Assembly (NCBI RefSeq): GCF_900142215.1
Contig: NZ_FRAC01000012.1
Span: 1-64,000 of the forward strand
Reading direction: 5' to 3'
DNA: 64,000 bases
Source of the DNA: Anaerocolumna jejuensis DSM 15929
GTDB taxonomy: Bacteria > Bacillota > Clostridia > Lachnospirales > Lachnospiraceae
In this document: piece by piece, positions 32,828 through 41,456 of the stretch
How the letters are laid out: every line of letters begins with the position of its first letter
Numbering within the stretch: position 1 is the stretch's first letter
Translations under genes and position numbers: made by a program
Notes under the pieces: model-generated
What the model saw: the letters and a program-made list of their open reading frames with translations, nothing else
Databases searched by the model: none
What the model was told of the DNA's origin: nothing

Positions 32828-33598
32828 ATGGCAGTTGTAAAATCATTCTTTATTTCATTTTCAATGTATTCCAAGATACCGGTTCCGCAATTTGAGTGGA
32901 AGGACCAGGACATGAAATATGTACTTTGCTTTTTTCCTTGGGTTGGAGCCGTAATCGGTATTTTAACCTATCTTTGGGGGATTATCTGTAAGGATTTTCA
33001 GCTGGGTAAGCTTATATTTGCGGCAGTGGGAACAGCTCTTCCGCTGCTGGTATCCGGCGGATTTCATGTGGACGGTTTTATGGATACCATGGATGCCCTT
33101 CATTCCTACCAGAGCAGGGAAAGGAAGCTTGAAATCTTAAAGGATTCCCACATTGGTGCCTTTTCCGTCATACAGATAATCCTGTACTATTTCATTTTTA
33201 CAGGAGCTTATTCAGAAATCAGCGGTCTTAGGGCCATGGCGACGGTGGGAGCGGGATTTGTCCTATCCCGCATCGTAAGCGGAATTGGAGTAGTGAGCCT
33301 TAAATGTGCGAAAAAAGAAGGACTGCTATACCTCTTCTCCAGCAAGGCACATGAAAAGGTCGTGAAGATTTCCCTGTATATTCAGCTTGTTTTATGCGTG
33401 CTGTTTATGCTCTATCTTTCCTTCGTGACAGGAATTGCCATCACAATAGGAGCTGCCTTGACCTTTCTCTATTACCGTTACCGCTGCTACAAGGAATTCG
33501 GCGGAATAACAGGGGATACGGCAGGGTATTATGTGACAATCAGTGAGGTCATTACAGTGGTGATTGTTTCCGCATGCTGCATTATGAAGGTAATTTAG
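32828..33598 (+). CDS. cobS: Cobalamin synthase CobS
   Basis: This 256-residue integral membrane enzyme joins adenosyl-GDP-cobinamide with alpha-ribazole to form cobalamin. The family motif for metal and substrate binding (GGFHVDGFMDTMDALHS, about residues 77-93) is clear, followed by a DSHIGAFSV segment. Several hydrophobic helices fill the rest. It follows cobU by four bases. The intergenic hairpin downstream may separate it from the next gene. Confidence 0.93.
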   Translation: MAVVKSFFISFSMYSKIPVPQFEWKDQDMKYVLCFFPWVGAVIGILTYLWGIICKDFQLGKLIFAAVGTALPLLVSGGFHVDGFMDTMDALHSYQSRERKLEILKDSHIGAFSVIQIILYYFIFTGAYSEISGLRAMATVGAGFVLSRIVSGIGVVSLKCAKKEGLLYLFSSKAHEKVVKISLYIQLVLCVLFMLYLSFVTGIAITIGAALTFLYYRYRCYKEFGGITGDTAGYYVTISEVITVVIVSACCIMKVI

Positions 33599-33612
33599 CT
33601 TGAAAATGAAGT

Positions 33613-33670
33613 GTACTTTTCAGTCTTCTAGCTAAGTTGCATCACAAACAGGCTTGTGATATGCAGGCGG
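33613..33670. repeat. Dispersed hairpin element inside the B12 locus
   Basis: ATCACAA / TTGTGAT with a loop of six bases is followed by ATGCAGG. The upstream bases CTTCTAGCTAAG match the copy at 13741-13800. It lies between cobS and the second CobU-like gene. The rest of 33599-33835 has no further gene. Confidence 0.65.
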
Positions 33671-33835
33671 ATCTGTGTGTGATAACTTTTGAAATATTTG
33701 ATTGGAATCTAATAGGAATCTTCATCTATTCGGCACGCAATATAAAAAAGAATGACCCCAATATGGATGCTGTATATATGAACTATCATGAAAAGTAACA
33801 GATTTGATTACCGGAGGCAATCGGAAAGGATGAAT

Positions 33836-34216
33836 ATGGAACTGTATATTGGCGGATGTGCCCAGGGAAAGTTGAATTATGTTTTAAAGCAGACGGGAAT
33901 TGGACGAGATAAGGTAATAGATGCTGCAGAAATATCGGAAAACGAGATGGAAGAAGTGAGGGTCATCAATCATTTCCATATGCTTATCAGAAGCCTGTTA
34001 AGGCAGGGCAAAGACCCGGAGGATTTGATAAAAGCTATCACAGCAAAGAACAGGGAGCTGATTATTATCAGTGATGAAGTGGGAAACGGAATCGTACCCA
34101 TGGAAGCGGAAGAAAGAGAATACAGGGAAAGGCTTGGCCGTATTCTGTGCGGACTGGCAGAGGAAGCGGTTAAGGTGGAGCGGATCATATGCGGAATTGG
34201 ACAGAGAATCAAATAA
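33836..34216 (+). CDS. CobU-like protein with altered P loop
   Basis: This protein of about 126 residues is clearly related to CobU but shorter than the usual 170-190. The N terminus MELYIGGCAQGKLNYVL keeps GK but not the serine of the GxxxxGKS loop. The guanylylation histidine segment is missing. The C-terminal NEVG-type motif is intact (ISDEVGNGIVPMEAEER) and is followed by the family end GIGQRIK. Thus it holds the motif that the first CobU lacks. It may form a heteromer with CobU, or be a separate kinase. The ATG at 33836 behind GGAAAGGA was chosen; upstream frame is open to 33788. It overlaps cobC by 28 bases. Confidence 0.75.
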   Translation: MELYIGGCAQGKLNYVLKQTGIGRDKVIDAAEISENEMEEVRVINHFHMLIRSLLRQGKDPEDLIKAITAKNRELIIISDEVGNGIVPMEAEEREYRERLGRILCGLAEEAVKVERIICGIGQRIK

Positions 34217-34812
34217 ACCTGATATTTATACGGCATGGGGAAACTCCCTCCAACGCATTGGGAAGATACCTTGGAAGGGGGGAGGAGGATTTGTCGGAGG
34301 CAGGAAGGGAGAAACTCCTTTACCAGAAGGAAATGGGGAAATATCCTAAAGCTGATATTCTTTTTTCAAGTCCCATGAAACGCTGTACCCAGACAGCAGA
34401 ACTCCTTTATGGAGGTAAGGTTCCGGTCCTGATAGAAGAGTGGAGAGAGATTAATTTTGGCAGCTTTGAAGGAAAAAATTATAAAGAGCTTAACGGGGAT
34501 GCAGATTATCAGGCCTGGATAGACAGTAACGGTGAGCTGCCTTTTCCCGGAGGTGAAAGCAGGGAAGAATTCCTTATAAGATGCCAAAAGGGTCTGCAAA
34601 AGGTATGGAAGGAGCTGGTAACAAATGTGGGAACAGCGTCCTTCAATGCCGCCGCAGTGGTCCATGGCGGTACTATCATGGCACTTCTCAGCTGTTATTG
34701 TAAGGGGGGAAGTTACTATGATTACCAGTGTAAGAACGCAGAAGGCTATGTATGCAGCTTAAAGCTTCTGAATGAGCAGGAGCCAATGCTGGAAATAATA
34801 CGAAAGTTATAG
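34189..34812 (+). CDS. cobC: Alpha-ribazole phosphatase CobC (histidine phosphatase family)
   Basis: It removes phosphate from alpha-ribazole-5'-phosphate or from cobalamin phosphate. The 207 residues show the phosphohistidine motif IFIRHGETPSNA (about 12-23), the DILFSSPMKRCTQTAE segment with the second arginine, the acceptor glutamate region in INFGSFEGKNY, and the second histidine in AVVHGGTI. Assignment to CobC rather than another phosphoglycerate-mutase-like phosphatase depends on its place between cob genes. Confidence 0.85.
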   Translation: MRNWTENQINLIFIRHGETPSNALGRYLGRGEEDLSEAGREKLLYQKEMGKYPKADILFSSPMKRCTQTAELLYGGKVPVLIEEWREINFGSFEGKNYKELNGDADYQAWIDSNGELPFPGGESREEFLIRCQKGLQKVWKELVTNVGTASFNAAAVVHGGTIMALLSCYCKGGSYYDYQCKNAEGYVCSLKLLNEQEPMLEIIRKL

Positions 34813-34817
34813 AGGAA

Positions 34818-35813
34818 TTGATGATGATATACCATATCGCAGGCTTTTTTACCGGTTTTCTATTGGATCTTATCCTGGGAGACCCATACTGGCTTCCTCA
34901 TCCAATCCGGCTGATCGGAAGTCTGATAGCAAAATTAGACCATGGGCTGCTTCCGGAAAAAGAGGGAGAACAAAGAGATAACAGAAAGGAATTTCGAAGA
35001 GGGGTTCTTTTAACAATTCTGGTACTAGTGATTACTGTGACCATTACCCTTCTTATTCTGTATGCGGCATATAAAATCACTCCCTGTCTGGGATTTGCAG
35101 TGGAGAGCATCATGACCTATCAGATTCTTGCGACCAAGTGCCTGAAGCAGGAGAGCATGAAGGTATATAAAAAGTTAAAGGAAGAGGACCTGCAGGGAGC
35201 CAGAAAGGCAGTTTCCATGATTGTAGGGAGGGATACGGAATGCCTTGACGAAACAGGTGTTGCAAAGGCTGCCATTGAAACGGTGGCGGAAAATACCTCC
35301 GATGGTGTAATAGCGCCAATGCTCTGTCTGGCTGTCGGAGGACCGGTCCTTGGATTTTTCTATAAAGCGGTCAATACCCTGGATTCCATGGTGGGCTATA
35401 AGAATGACAGATATCTTTACTTTGGAAGAGCAGCAGCAAAGCTTGATGATGCCATGAATTTCATCCCTGCCAGAATCAGTGCCCTGCTTATGATACTGGC
35501 CAGCTATCTTGCCGGCAAAGAATACAGCGGAAAGGAAGCTGGAAGGATATATAAAAGAGACAGGAGAAATCATGCCAGTCCGAACTCCGCCCACACAGAA
35601 GCAGTCTGTGCCGGAGCACTGGGCATACGTCTTGCGGGAGATGCCAGCTATTTTGGAAGGATACATCATAAGCCCTTTATCGGGGATGAGAAAAGGGCAG
35701 TGGAATATGAGGACATTGCCCGTGCGAACCGCCTTCTGTATCTGACAGCAGGACTTTGTGAAGGAATCTGCCTGCTGTGTCTGCTACTGGCTGCTTTTAT
35801 AGCTGCAAGATAA
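34818..35813 (+). CDS. cbiB: Adenosylcobinamide-phosphate synthase CbiB
   Basis: This membrane enzyme attaches (R)-1-aminopropanol phosphate to adenosylcobyric acid. The 331 residues have the start GFLLDLILGDPYWLPHPIRLIG, the ETVAENTSDGVIAP motif, a NTLDSMVGYKNDRY segment and SPNSAHTEAVCAGALG, all conserved in CbiB. There are four to five hydrophobic segments. It is immediately upstream of the L-threonine-phosphate decarboxylase that makes its aminopropanol substrate. Confidence 0.94.
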   Translation: MMMIYHIAGFFTGFLLDLILGDPYWLPHPIRLIGSLIAKLDHGLLPEKEGEQRDNRKEFRRGVLLTILVLVITVTITLLILYAAYKITPCLGFAVESIMTYQILATKCLKQESMKVYKKLKEEDLQGARKAVSMIVGRDTECLDETGVAKAAIETVAENTSDGVIAPMLCLAVGGPVLGFFYKAVNTLDSMVGYKNDRYLYFGRAAAKLDDAMNFIPARISALLMILASYLAGKEYSGKEAGRIYKRDRRNHASPNSAHTEAVCAGALGIRLAGDASYFGRIHHKPFIGDEKRAVEYEDIARANRLLYLTAGLCEGICLLCLLLAAFIAAR

Positions 35814-35864
35814 TGGTTTACATAGAGAAATTGAGAACAAGGGCGAAAGGTGAGGAACTAGAGT

Positions 35865-36914
35865 ATGCGTCATGGCGGAGATATCTACCGGAATAAAGTA
35901 AAGATGGATTTTTCAGTAAACGTGAATCCCCTGGGGATACCGGATTCCGTGAAAAGGGCCTTAATCGAAGCTGTCGGAGAGTGCAGTAAATACCCGGACA
36001 TAAAGGCAGAGGAGCTTACAAAGAGCGTAGCCGGGATGGCAGGTGTCAGTGAGGATTCCCTCCTTTTTGGAAACGGTGCGTCGGAATTATTTATGGCTAT
36101 TGTACATGCCGTAAAGCCTGAGCGGATTGTAATACCGGTGCCCTCCTTCTACGGGTATGAATGGACGGCCGCCTCTACCGGAGCAGAGGTCGTCTACTAT
36201 GAAATGAAAGAAGAGCATCAATTTAGCCTGAAGGAAGGAATCAAAGAATTCCTTACGGATGAAACAGACCTGCTCTTCCTGGCAAATCCCAACAATCCGG
36301 TGGGAAATATGATAGAGGCTTCCCTCCTGGAGGAAATGGCAGAGCACTGTAAAGAGAAAGGAATTCTCATTGTTCTGGATGAGTGTTTTCTGGAATTTAC
36401 AGGGGAGGAAGGAAGTCGCAGCTTTAAAAATAAACTGGCGGAGTATCCTAACGTAATTGTTGTGCGGGCCTTTACCAAGATATTTGCTATACCGGGAGTA
36501 AGGCTTGGGTATCTCTTATGCGGAAATCAGGAGTTAAAGAATGACATCAAGAGGCAGCTGCCGGAATGGAACCTGTCTGTTTTTGCTCAGGCAGCCGGCA
36601 GGGCAGCCTGTGAGGAAGGAGAATATCTGAAGGAAACCGTAAGCCTTGTAAAGGAGGAACGGGAGTACCTGGCAGGAGAATTGAGGCAGGCGGGCATCAG
36701 GGTATATCCTTCCAGGGCCGATTATCTGCTGTTAAAGACAGGCTGGCTCCTTTATGAAAGGCTTCTTGACAAAGAAATATTAATCAGAGACTGCAGTAAT
36801 TTCAGGGGATTGGGAAAGGATTTTTACCGGATAGCCGTAAAGGCCCATTCTGAGAATGAACTGCTGATAAAAACGATAAAAGAGATGGAGGAAGCGAAAG
36901 AATGCAGGAAATAG
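35865..36914 (+). CDS. cobD: L-threonine-O-3-phosphate decarboxylase CobD
   Basis: This PLP-dependent HisC-like enzyme makes aminopropanol phosphate. Among its 349 residues the N terminus HGGDIYRNKVKMDFSVNVNP is characteristic of CobD. FLANPNNPVG marks the aspartate/asparagine site, and the PLP lysine is in VRAFTKIFAIPGVRLGYL. It overlaps cbiC by 13 bases. No threonine kinase (pduX) is evident nearby. Confidence 0.92.
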   Translation: MRHGGDIYRNKVKMDFSVNVNPLGIPDSVKRALIEAVGECSKYPDIKAEELTKSVAGMAGVSEDSLLFGNGASELFMAIVHAVKPERIVIPVPSFYGYEWTAASTGAEVVYYEMKEEHQFSLKEGIKEFLTDETDLLFLANPNNPVGNMIEASLLEEMAEHCKEKGILIVLDECFLEFTGEEGSRSFKNKLAEYPNVIVVRAFTKIFAIPGVRLGYLLCGNQELKNDIKRQLPEWNLSVFAQAAGRAACEEGEYLKETVSLVKEEREYLAGELRQAGIRVYPSRADYLLLKTGWLLYERLLDKEILIRDCSNFRGLGKDFYRIAVKAHSENELLIKTIKEMEEAKECRK

Positions 36915-37546
36915 AATTTGTGCTTCCGGAAGAGATTGAAAAGAGAAGCTTTGAAATCATCACGGCAGAGCTGAAGGAGAGGAATATCCTATTAAAACCG
37001 GAGCAGGAGATGGTTACAAAGCGGGTTATCCATACCAGTGCGGATTTTGATTATGCAGAGACTCTTGCCTTTTCACAGGGTGCCGTGGAAAAGGCCAGGG
37101 AATTGATTCAAAAGGGCGCAGACATCGTGACAGATACCAATATGGCCCTGGCGGGAATCAATAAGAACGTATTGGCTCGCTTTGGGGGAGAGGCTCATTG
37201 CTTTATGGCAGAAAAGGAGGTGGGTGAGCTGGCAAAGCAAAATCACTCCACCAGAGCCACAGTCAGCATGGAGATGGCAGCAAAAATAGAAAAGCCGGTG
37301 CTATTTGCTATTGGGAATGCACCAACCGCACTGCTCAAGCTCTATGAAATGATAAAAGAAGGGACCTACTATCCGGCTTTTATTATCGGTGTCCCCGTTG
37401 GTTTTGTAAATGTGGTACAGGCAAAGGAATTGATTTTGTCAACTGAGATACCCTCCATCATAAACCGGGGCAGAAAGGGTGGAAGCAATGTGGCAGCAGC
37501 AATTGTAAATGCCATACTTTATGATCTTGAAAGAGGAGGGTCATAA
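36902..37546 (+). CDS. cbiC: Precorrin-8X/cobalt-precorrin-8 methylmutase CbiC
   Basis: It moves the C-11 methyl to C-12 to give cobyrinic acid. The 214-residue length is normal. The segment RVIHTSADFDYAETLAFS contains the active-site histidine region, and DTNMALAGINK and AIGNAPTALLKL are family blocks. It overlaps the end of cobD. The next gene, cbiD, follows after a 209-base hairpin-rich gap. Confidence 0.94.
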   Translation: MQEIEFVLPEEIEKRSFEIITAELKERNILLKPEQEMVTKRVIHTSADFDYAETLAFSQGAVEKARELIQKGADIVTDTNMALAGINKNVLARFGGEAHCFMAEKEVGELAKQNHSTRATVSMEMAAKIEKPVLFAIGNAPTALLKLYEMIKEGTYYPAFIIGVPVGFVNVVQAKELILSTEIPSIINRGRKGGSNVAAAIVNAILYDLERGGS

Positions 37547-37582
37547 TCATATTTTAAGACTATTAAATTCGACTATGTATAG

Positions 37583-37749
37583 TACCGCAGACCAGTCTGC
37601 GGCATGCAATGGGAGCAAGTGTGAAAAAAAAACACTTTCACACAGAAGAAGTTTGTGATGCCATAAAGCGGCATTATGCCGGGAAGAGTGAAAACGAAAT
37701 CTTTTACTCCCCCTGATTTAGTATGCGTGCTAAAGCACGCAGATGGGAG
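37583..37749 (+). repeat. Hairpin-rich interval between cbiC and cbiD
   Basis: At least three stem-loops occur: CCGCAGA-CCAG-TCTGCGG followed by CATGCAATGGGAG (37585-37613), GTGTGAAA...TTTCACAC (37619-37643), and TGCGTGC-TAAA-GCACGCA followed by GATGGGAG (37724-37749). The last supplies the ribosome site of cbiD. The first and last belong to the dispersed hairpin families. Confidence 0.65.
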
Positions 37750-37755
37750 CCTAAT

Positions 37756-38877
37756 ATGAGATATGGCTTTACCACCGGAAGCTGTGCAGCGGCAGCGGCA
37801 AAGGCAGCGGCCTATATGCTGCTTACCGGAAAAGAGAAAAAGACAATTATAATTGATACGCCCAAAGGAATTCCCTTTCAGGCTGAGGTGGAAGAGATTA
37901 CAAGGACGGAAGCCATGGTTTGTTGTGCCGTCAGAAAAGACAGCGGAGATGACCCGGATGTGACGAATGGAACTCTGGTATTTGCCACAGTTCTATTGTC
38001 AGATAGGACAGAGGGAGAGGAAGGCGGAAAAATACTAATCGACGGTGGCGTTGGAGTAGGAAGAGTAACAAAGCCCGGATTAGACCAGCCAGTTGGCAAT
38101 GCCGCCATCAATCATGTGCCAAGGGAGATGATTGTAAAGGAAGTGACGGAAATCTGTGAGCTAACGGATTACAAAGGCACGTTAAAAGTGGTAATTTCTG
38201 TCCCGGAGGGCGAAAGGCTGGCGGAGCAGACCTTTAATCCAAGGCTTGGAATAACCGGCGGTATATCTATTCTTGGGACCACCGGAATTGTAGAGCCCAT
38301 GAGCAGCCAGGCCTTACTCGATACCATACGGGTGGAGTTGAATGTAAAAAGGGCAGAAGGCTGTAAGGCTGTTGCAGTGGCGCCGGGAAATTACGGACAG
38401 GCCTTTATGAAAGAGGCATACCAGTACGAGCTTGACAAAAGTATCAAGTGCAGTAATTTCATAGGAAATACCATTGATATGGCAATAGAAGCGGGCTTTG
38501 AAGAGCTGCTTTTGACCGGACATATCGGGAAATTAATCAAGCTTTCCGGTGGGATGATGAATACTCATTCCAGGGAAGGGGACTGCCGGATGGAGCTTAT
38601 GGCAGCGGCCGGAATACAGGCCGGAATTGATGCGGCAGCTGCAAAGGCAATCCTTGGCTGTGTCACAACGGAAGAAGCAGTCAGGATTTTGGAAAGAAGT
38701 GGAAGCCTTAGTGAGACCATGGCTGTTATTATGGAGAAAGCCAGCTTTCATCTGAACAAACGGGCGGATAGAAAGCTTCATATAGAATGTATTATGTATG
38801 CAAATGAATGCGGAGAGCTTGTAAGGAGCGCCGGAGCAGCGGAACTGTTACAGAAAATAAAAAAGGCGGGAGAGTAG
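37756..38877 (+). CDS. cbiD: Cobalt-precorrin-5B C1-methyltransferase CbiD
   Basis: It methylates C-1 in the anaerobic pathway using SAM. The 373 residues start with the hallmark MRYGFTTGSCAAAAAKAA. Later blocks are DSGDDPDVTNG, NPRLGITGGISILGTTGIVEP and LTGHIGKLIKLSGGMMNTHS. The ATG at 37756 has GGGAG six bases upstream; the longer frame from 37723 runs through the hairpin. Presence of CbiD with CbiG indicates the oxygen-independent route. Confidence 0.95.
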   Translation: MRYGFTTGSCAAAAAKAAAYMLLTGKEKKTIIIDTPKGIPFQAEVEEITRTEAMVCCAVRKDSGDDPDVTNGTLVFATVLLSDRTEGEEGGKILIDGGVGVGRVTKPGLDQPVGNAAINHVPREMIVKEVTEICELTDYKGTLKVVISVPEGERLAEQTFNPRLGITGGISILGTTGIVEPMSSQALLDTIRVELNVKRAEGCKAVAVAPGNYGQAFMKEAYQYELDKSIKCSNFIGNTIDMAIEAGFEELLLTGHIGKLIKLSGGMMNTHSREGDCRMELMAAAGIQAGIDAAAAKAILGCVTTEEAVRILERSGSLSETMAVIMEKASFHLNKRADRKLHIECIMYANECGELVRSAGAAELLQKIKKAGE

Positions 38878-38879
38878 AA

Positions 38880-39638
38880 ATGGTTTATTTTGTAGGAGCC
38901 GGAACCGGAGCAGCGGATTTGATTACGGTAAGAGGAAGGAAGCTGTTGGAAAAGGCAGATGTGGTCATTTATGCAGGCTCTCTTGTTAATCCGGAGCTTT
39001 TGAATTATACCGGGAAGGCCTGCTGTATCCATAACAGTGCCAGGATGACCCTGGAGGAAGTAATAGAAGTGATAACACAGGCCGAGGGAGAAGGGAAGAC
39101 AACCGTACGCCTTCACACGGGGGACCCTAGTATCTATGGTGCAGTCAGAGAACAGATGGATATTTTGGAGAGCCTTGGAATAGCTTATGAAAGCTGCCCT
39201 GGAGTAAGTGCCTGCTTTGGAGCTGCTGCTTCCCTGAATTTAGAATATACGCTGCCGGGAATTTCCCAAAGTCTGATTATTACAAGAATGGAAGGGAAGA
39301 CAGCCGTACCGGAGGCAGAGAGTATTGAAAGCCTGGCAGCACATAAGGCTTCCATGGCAATTTATTTAAGCACCGGTATGCTCCGGGAGCTAAGGGACAG
39401 GCTGGTAAAGGGGGGGTATTCTCCGGATACGCCGGCAGCCATTGTTTACAAGGCCACCTGGCCGGAGGAAGAGGCTTACCTTTGCACCATCAGCACCCTG
39501 GATGAAACAGCAAAAGCCCATAATATAACAAAGACAGCCTTGATTCTGGTAGGAGCTGCCATAGCTCATCAGAATTATAAGCGTTCCAGATTATATGCGC
39601 CGGACTTTGAAACGGAATACCGGGGGAAGAGGGTATGA
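38880..39638 (+). CDS. cbiF: Cobalt-precorrin-4 C11-methyltransferase CbiF
   Basis: This SAM-dependent methyltransferase of the tetrapyrrole methylase fold has about 252 residues. It begins VYFVGAGTGAADLITVRG and continues with ADVVIYAGSLVNPELL, RLHTGDPSIYGAVREQMDIL and CPGVSACFGAAASLNLE. The ATG at 38880 follows a GGGAGAG site at the end of cbiD. It overlaps cbiG by four bases. Confidence 0.94.
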   Translation: MVYFVGAGTGAADLITVRGRKLLEKADVVIYAGSLVNPELLNYTGKACCIHNSARMTLEEVIEVITQAEGEGKTTVRLHTGDPSIYGAVREQMDILESLGIAYESCPGVSACFGAAASLNLEYTLPGISQSLIITRMEGKTAVPEAESIESLAAHKASMAIYLSTGMLRELRDRLVKGGYSPDTPAAIVYKATWPEEEAYLCTISTLDETAKAHNITKTALILVGAAIAHQNYKRSRLYAPDFETEYRGKRV

Positions 39639-40735
39639 AGCTTCGTATAGTTAGCTTTACCAGAAGGGGTATGGAGCTTTCCCGGAGGGTCGGGGAAGCT
39701 CTGAAAGAGGAAAGAGAGACAGATTTATTTACTAAGTTCGGAGGCTTTTCAGAAAGGGAATATAAAGAGAAGCCGGAAAGCACGGATAAAGTATGTGAAC
39801 ACAGAATGGCAGTCCGTATCATAGAAAACCTGTCCAGGTGGACCGGGGAACAGTTTGAGGAAGGGAATGCAGTGTTATTTATCGGAGCCTGCGGAATCGC
39901 TGTCCGTACCATTGCACCTTTTGTGAAGGATAAGCTTTCCGATTCACCGGTTCTGGTAATGGATGAGGCAGGGAGCTTTGTTATTCCCATATTATCCGGC
40001 CATTACGGCGGTGCCAACGAGCTGGCGGAAGAAATTGCGGAAAAGCTGGGCGGGACGGCAGTCCTCACAACAGCTTCGGACGTAAATGGGCTTTTTGCAG
40101 TGGATGTGTTTGCCAGAAAGAATGAGCTTGCCATCTGCAACCGAAAAGGAATCGCCAAAGTAGCTTCTGCTGTTTTAAATCAGGAGACGGTGACAGCAGC
40201 GGTTGCAGGTGAATATAGGGGGAAGGTGCCGGAGGAGCTGACCCTTGTCCCCTATCCTGTAACGCAGCGGGTATCCTTTCTTGTCTCTCCCTTCCTGGCA
40301 GATGCAGAATATGCGGACCTGCAGCTATGTCCCAAGGCTTATGTGGTGGGAATTGGCTGTAAGCGCGGAAAGGCCCTGAAGGAGATAGAAGAAGTAGTCG
40401 GCAGGCAGTTGGAGCAGGCCGGTATAAGGCTGGAAGCGGTAGCAGCCCTGGCCTCCATTGACAGGAAGAAGGGGGAGGAAGGACTGGTCCGGTATGCCGA
40501 AAAATACAGGCTGCCCTTTATGACCTTTTCCAGTGAAGTCTTAAGGGAAATTACCGGAGAATTTACCACCTCTTCCTTTGTGGAGGAACAGGTAGGAGTT
40601 GACAATGTATGTGAGCGTTCTGCCATGGCAGCCTGTAAGGAGGGTGGAAGCTTACTATTATCAAAATACGCAGAAAACGGGATTACAGTTGCAATAGCAA
40701 AAAGGAAATGGAGTGTGGCTTTTGATGAAGCATAA
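39635..40735 (+). CDS. cbiG: Cobalt-precorrin-5A hydrolase CbiG
   Basis: It opens the delta-lactone and releases acetaldehyde in the anaerobic pathway. The 366 residues have the N-terminal half with FIGACGIAVRTIAPFVKDK and VIPILSGHYGGANELA, and the C-terminal CobE-like half (YVVGIGCKRGKALKEIEEVV, ALASIDRKKGEEGL). The fused two-part form is standard for CbiG. It overlaps both neighbours. Confidence 0.94.
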   Translation: MKLRIVSFTRRGMELSRRVGEALKEERETDLFTKFGGFSEREYKEKPESTDKVCEHRMAVRIIENLSRWTGEQFEEGNAVLFIGACGIAVRTIAPFVKDKLSDSPVLVMDEAGSFVIPILSGHYGGANELAEEIAEKLGGTAVLTTASDVNGLFAVDVFARKNELAICNRKGIAKVASAVLNQETVTAAVAGEYRGKVPEELTLVPYPVTQRVSFLVSPFLADAEYADLQLCPKAYVVGIGCKRGKALKEIEEVVGRQLEQAGIRLEAVAALASIDRKKGEEGLVRYAEKYRLPFMTFSSEVLREITGEFTTSSFVEEQVGVDNVCERSAMAACKEGGSLLLSKYAENGITVAIAKRKWSVAFDEA

Positions 40736-41456
40736 TATTTATGTAGTCGGAATGGGTCCGGGAACAGAGGATATGATGACCTTTCAAGCAGTGAGGGCTC
40801 TGGAGGACAGTGATGTTATCATCGGATACCCCGTGTACCTGAACCTGTTGGGAGAGCGTTTTTCCGGAAAGGAATTCTTATCCACACCGATGCGTAAGGA
40901 AGTGGAGCGCTGCCAAATGTGCTTTGAGGAAGCAGAAAAAGGAAAAAAGGTGGCAATGCTATGCAGCGGAGATGCGGGAGTCTATGGAATGGCCTCCTTA
41001 CTGTATGAAATCGGAAAGGAATATCCGGATTGCGAGCTTACCGTCATTCCGGGAATTACGGCAGCCAACAGCGGCGCTGCCTGCCTTGGAGCTCCCCTGA
41101 ACCATGATTATTGTGTTATAAGCCTCAGTGATTTACTGACACCCTGGGAGCAGATAGAGAAAAGGCTTAGAGCGGCAGCCATCGGAGATTTTTCCATTGC
41201 ACTCTATAACCCTTCCAGCCATAAGAGAGGGGATTATCTAAAAAAAGCCTGTGAGATTTTGCTGGAACAGATAGAGGAAGAGAGAGCCTGCGGGTATGTG
41301 GAGAACATCGGAAGGGAAGGAACCAAAACGGTTACCTGTACCTTAAAGGAACTGAAAGAGAAGCAGGTAAACATGTTCACAACAGTATTTATCGGTAATT
41401 CCAGGACAGAGCTTATCAAAGAAAAACTGGTGGCAAAAAGAGGATATCATTTATGA
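40725..41456 (+). CDS. cbiH: Cobalt-factor III/precorrin-3B C17-methyltransferase CbiH
   Basis: This tetrapyrrole methylase of about 243 residues contracts the ring by methylating C-17. It begins IYVVGMGPGTEDMMTFQA and has VIIGYPVYLNLL, MLCSGDAGVYGMASLLYE and GITAANSGAACLGAPLNHDY. The ATG at 40725 gives the standard N terminus; a GTG 12 bases upstream is in frame. It overlaps cbiG by 11 bases and the next gene by four. Confidence 0.93.
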   Translation: MKHNIYVVGMGPGTEDMMTFQAVRALEDSDVIIGYPVYLNLLGERFSGKEFLSTPMRKEVERCQMCFEEAEKGKKVAMLCSGDAGVYGMASLLYEIGKEYPDCELTVIPGITAANSGAACLGAPLNHDYCVISLSDLLTPWEQIEKRLRAAAIGDFSIALYNPSSHKRGDYLKKACEILLEQIEEERACGYVENIGREGTKTVTCTLKELKEKQVNMFTTVFIGNSRTELIKEKLVAKRGYHL

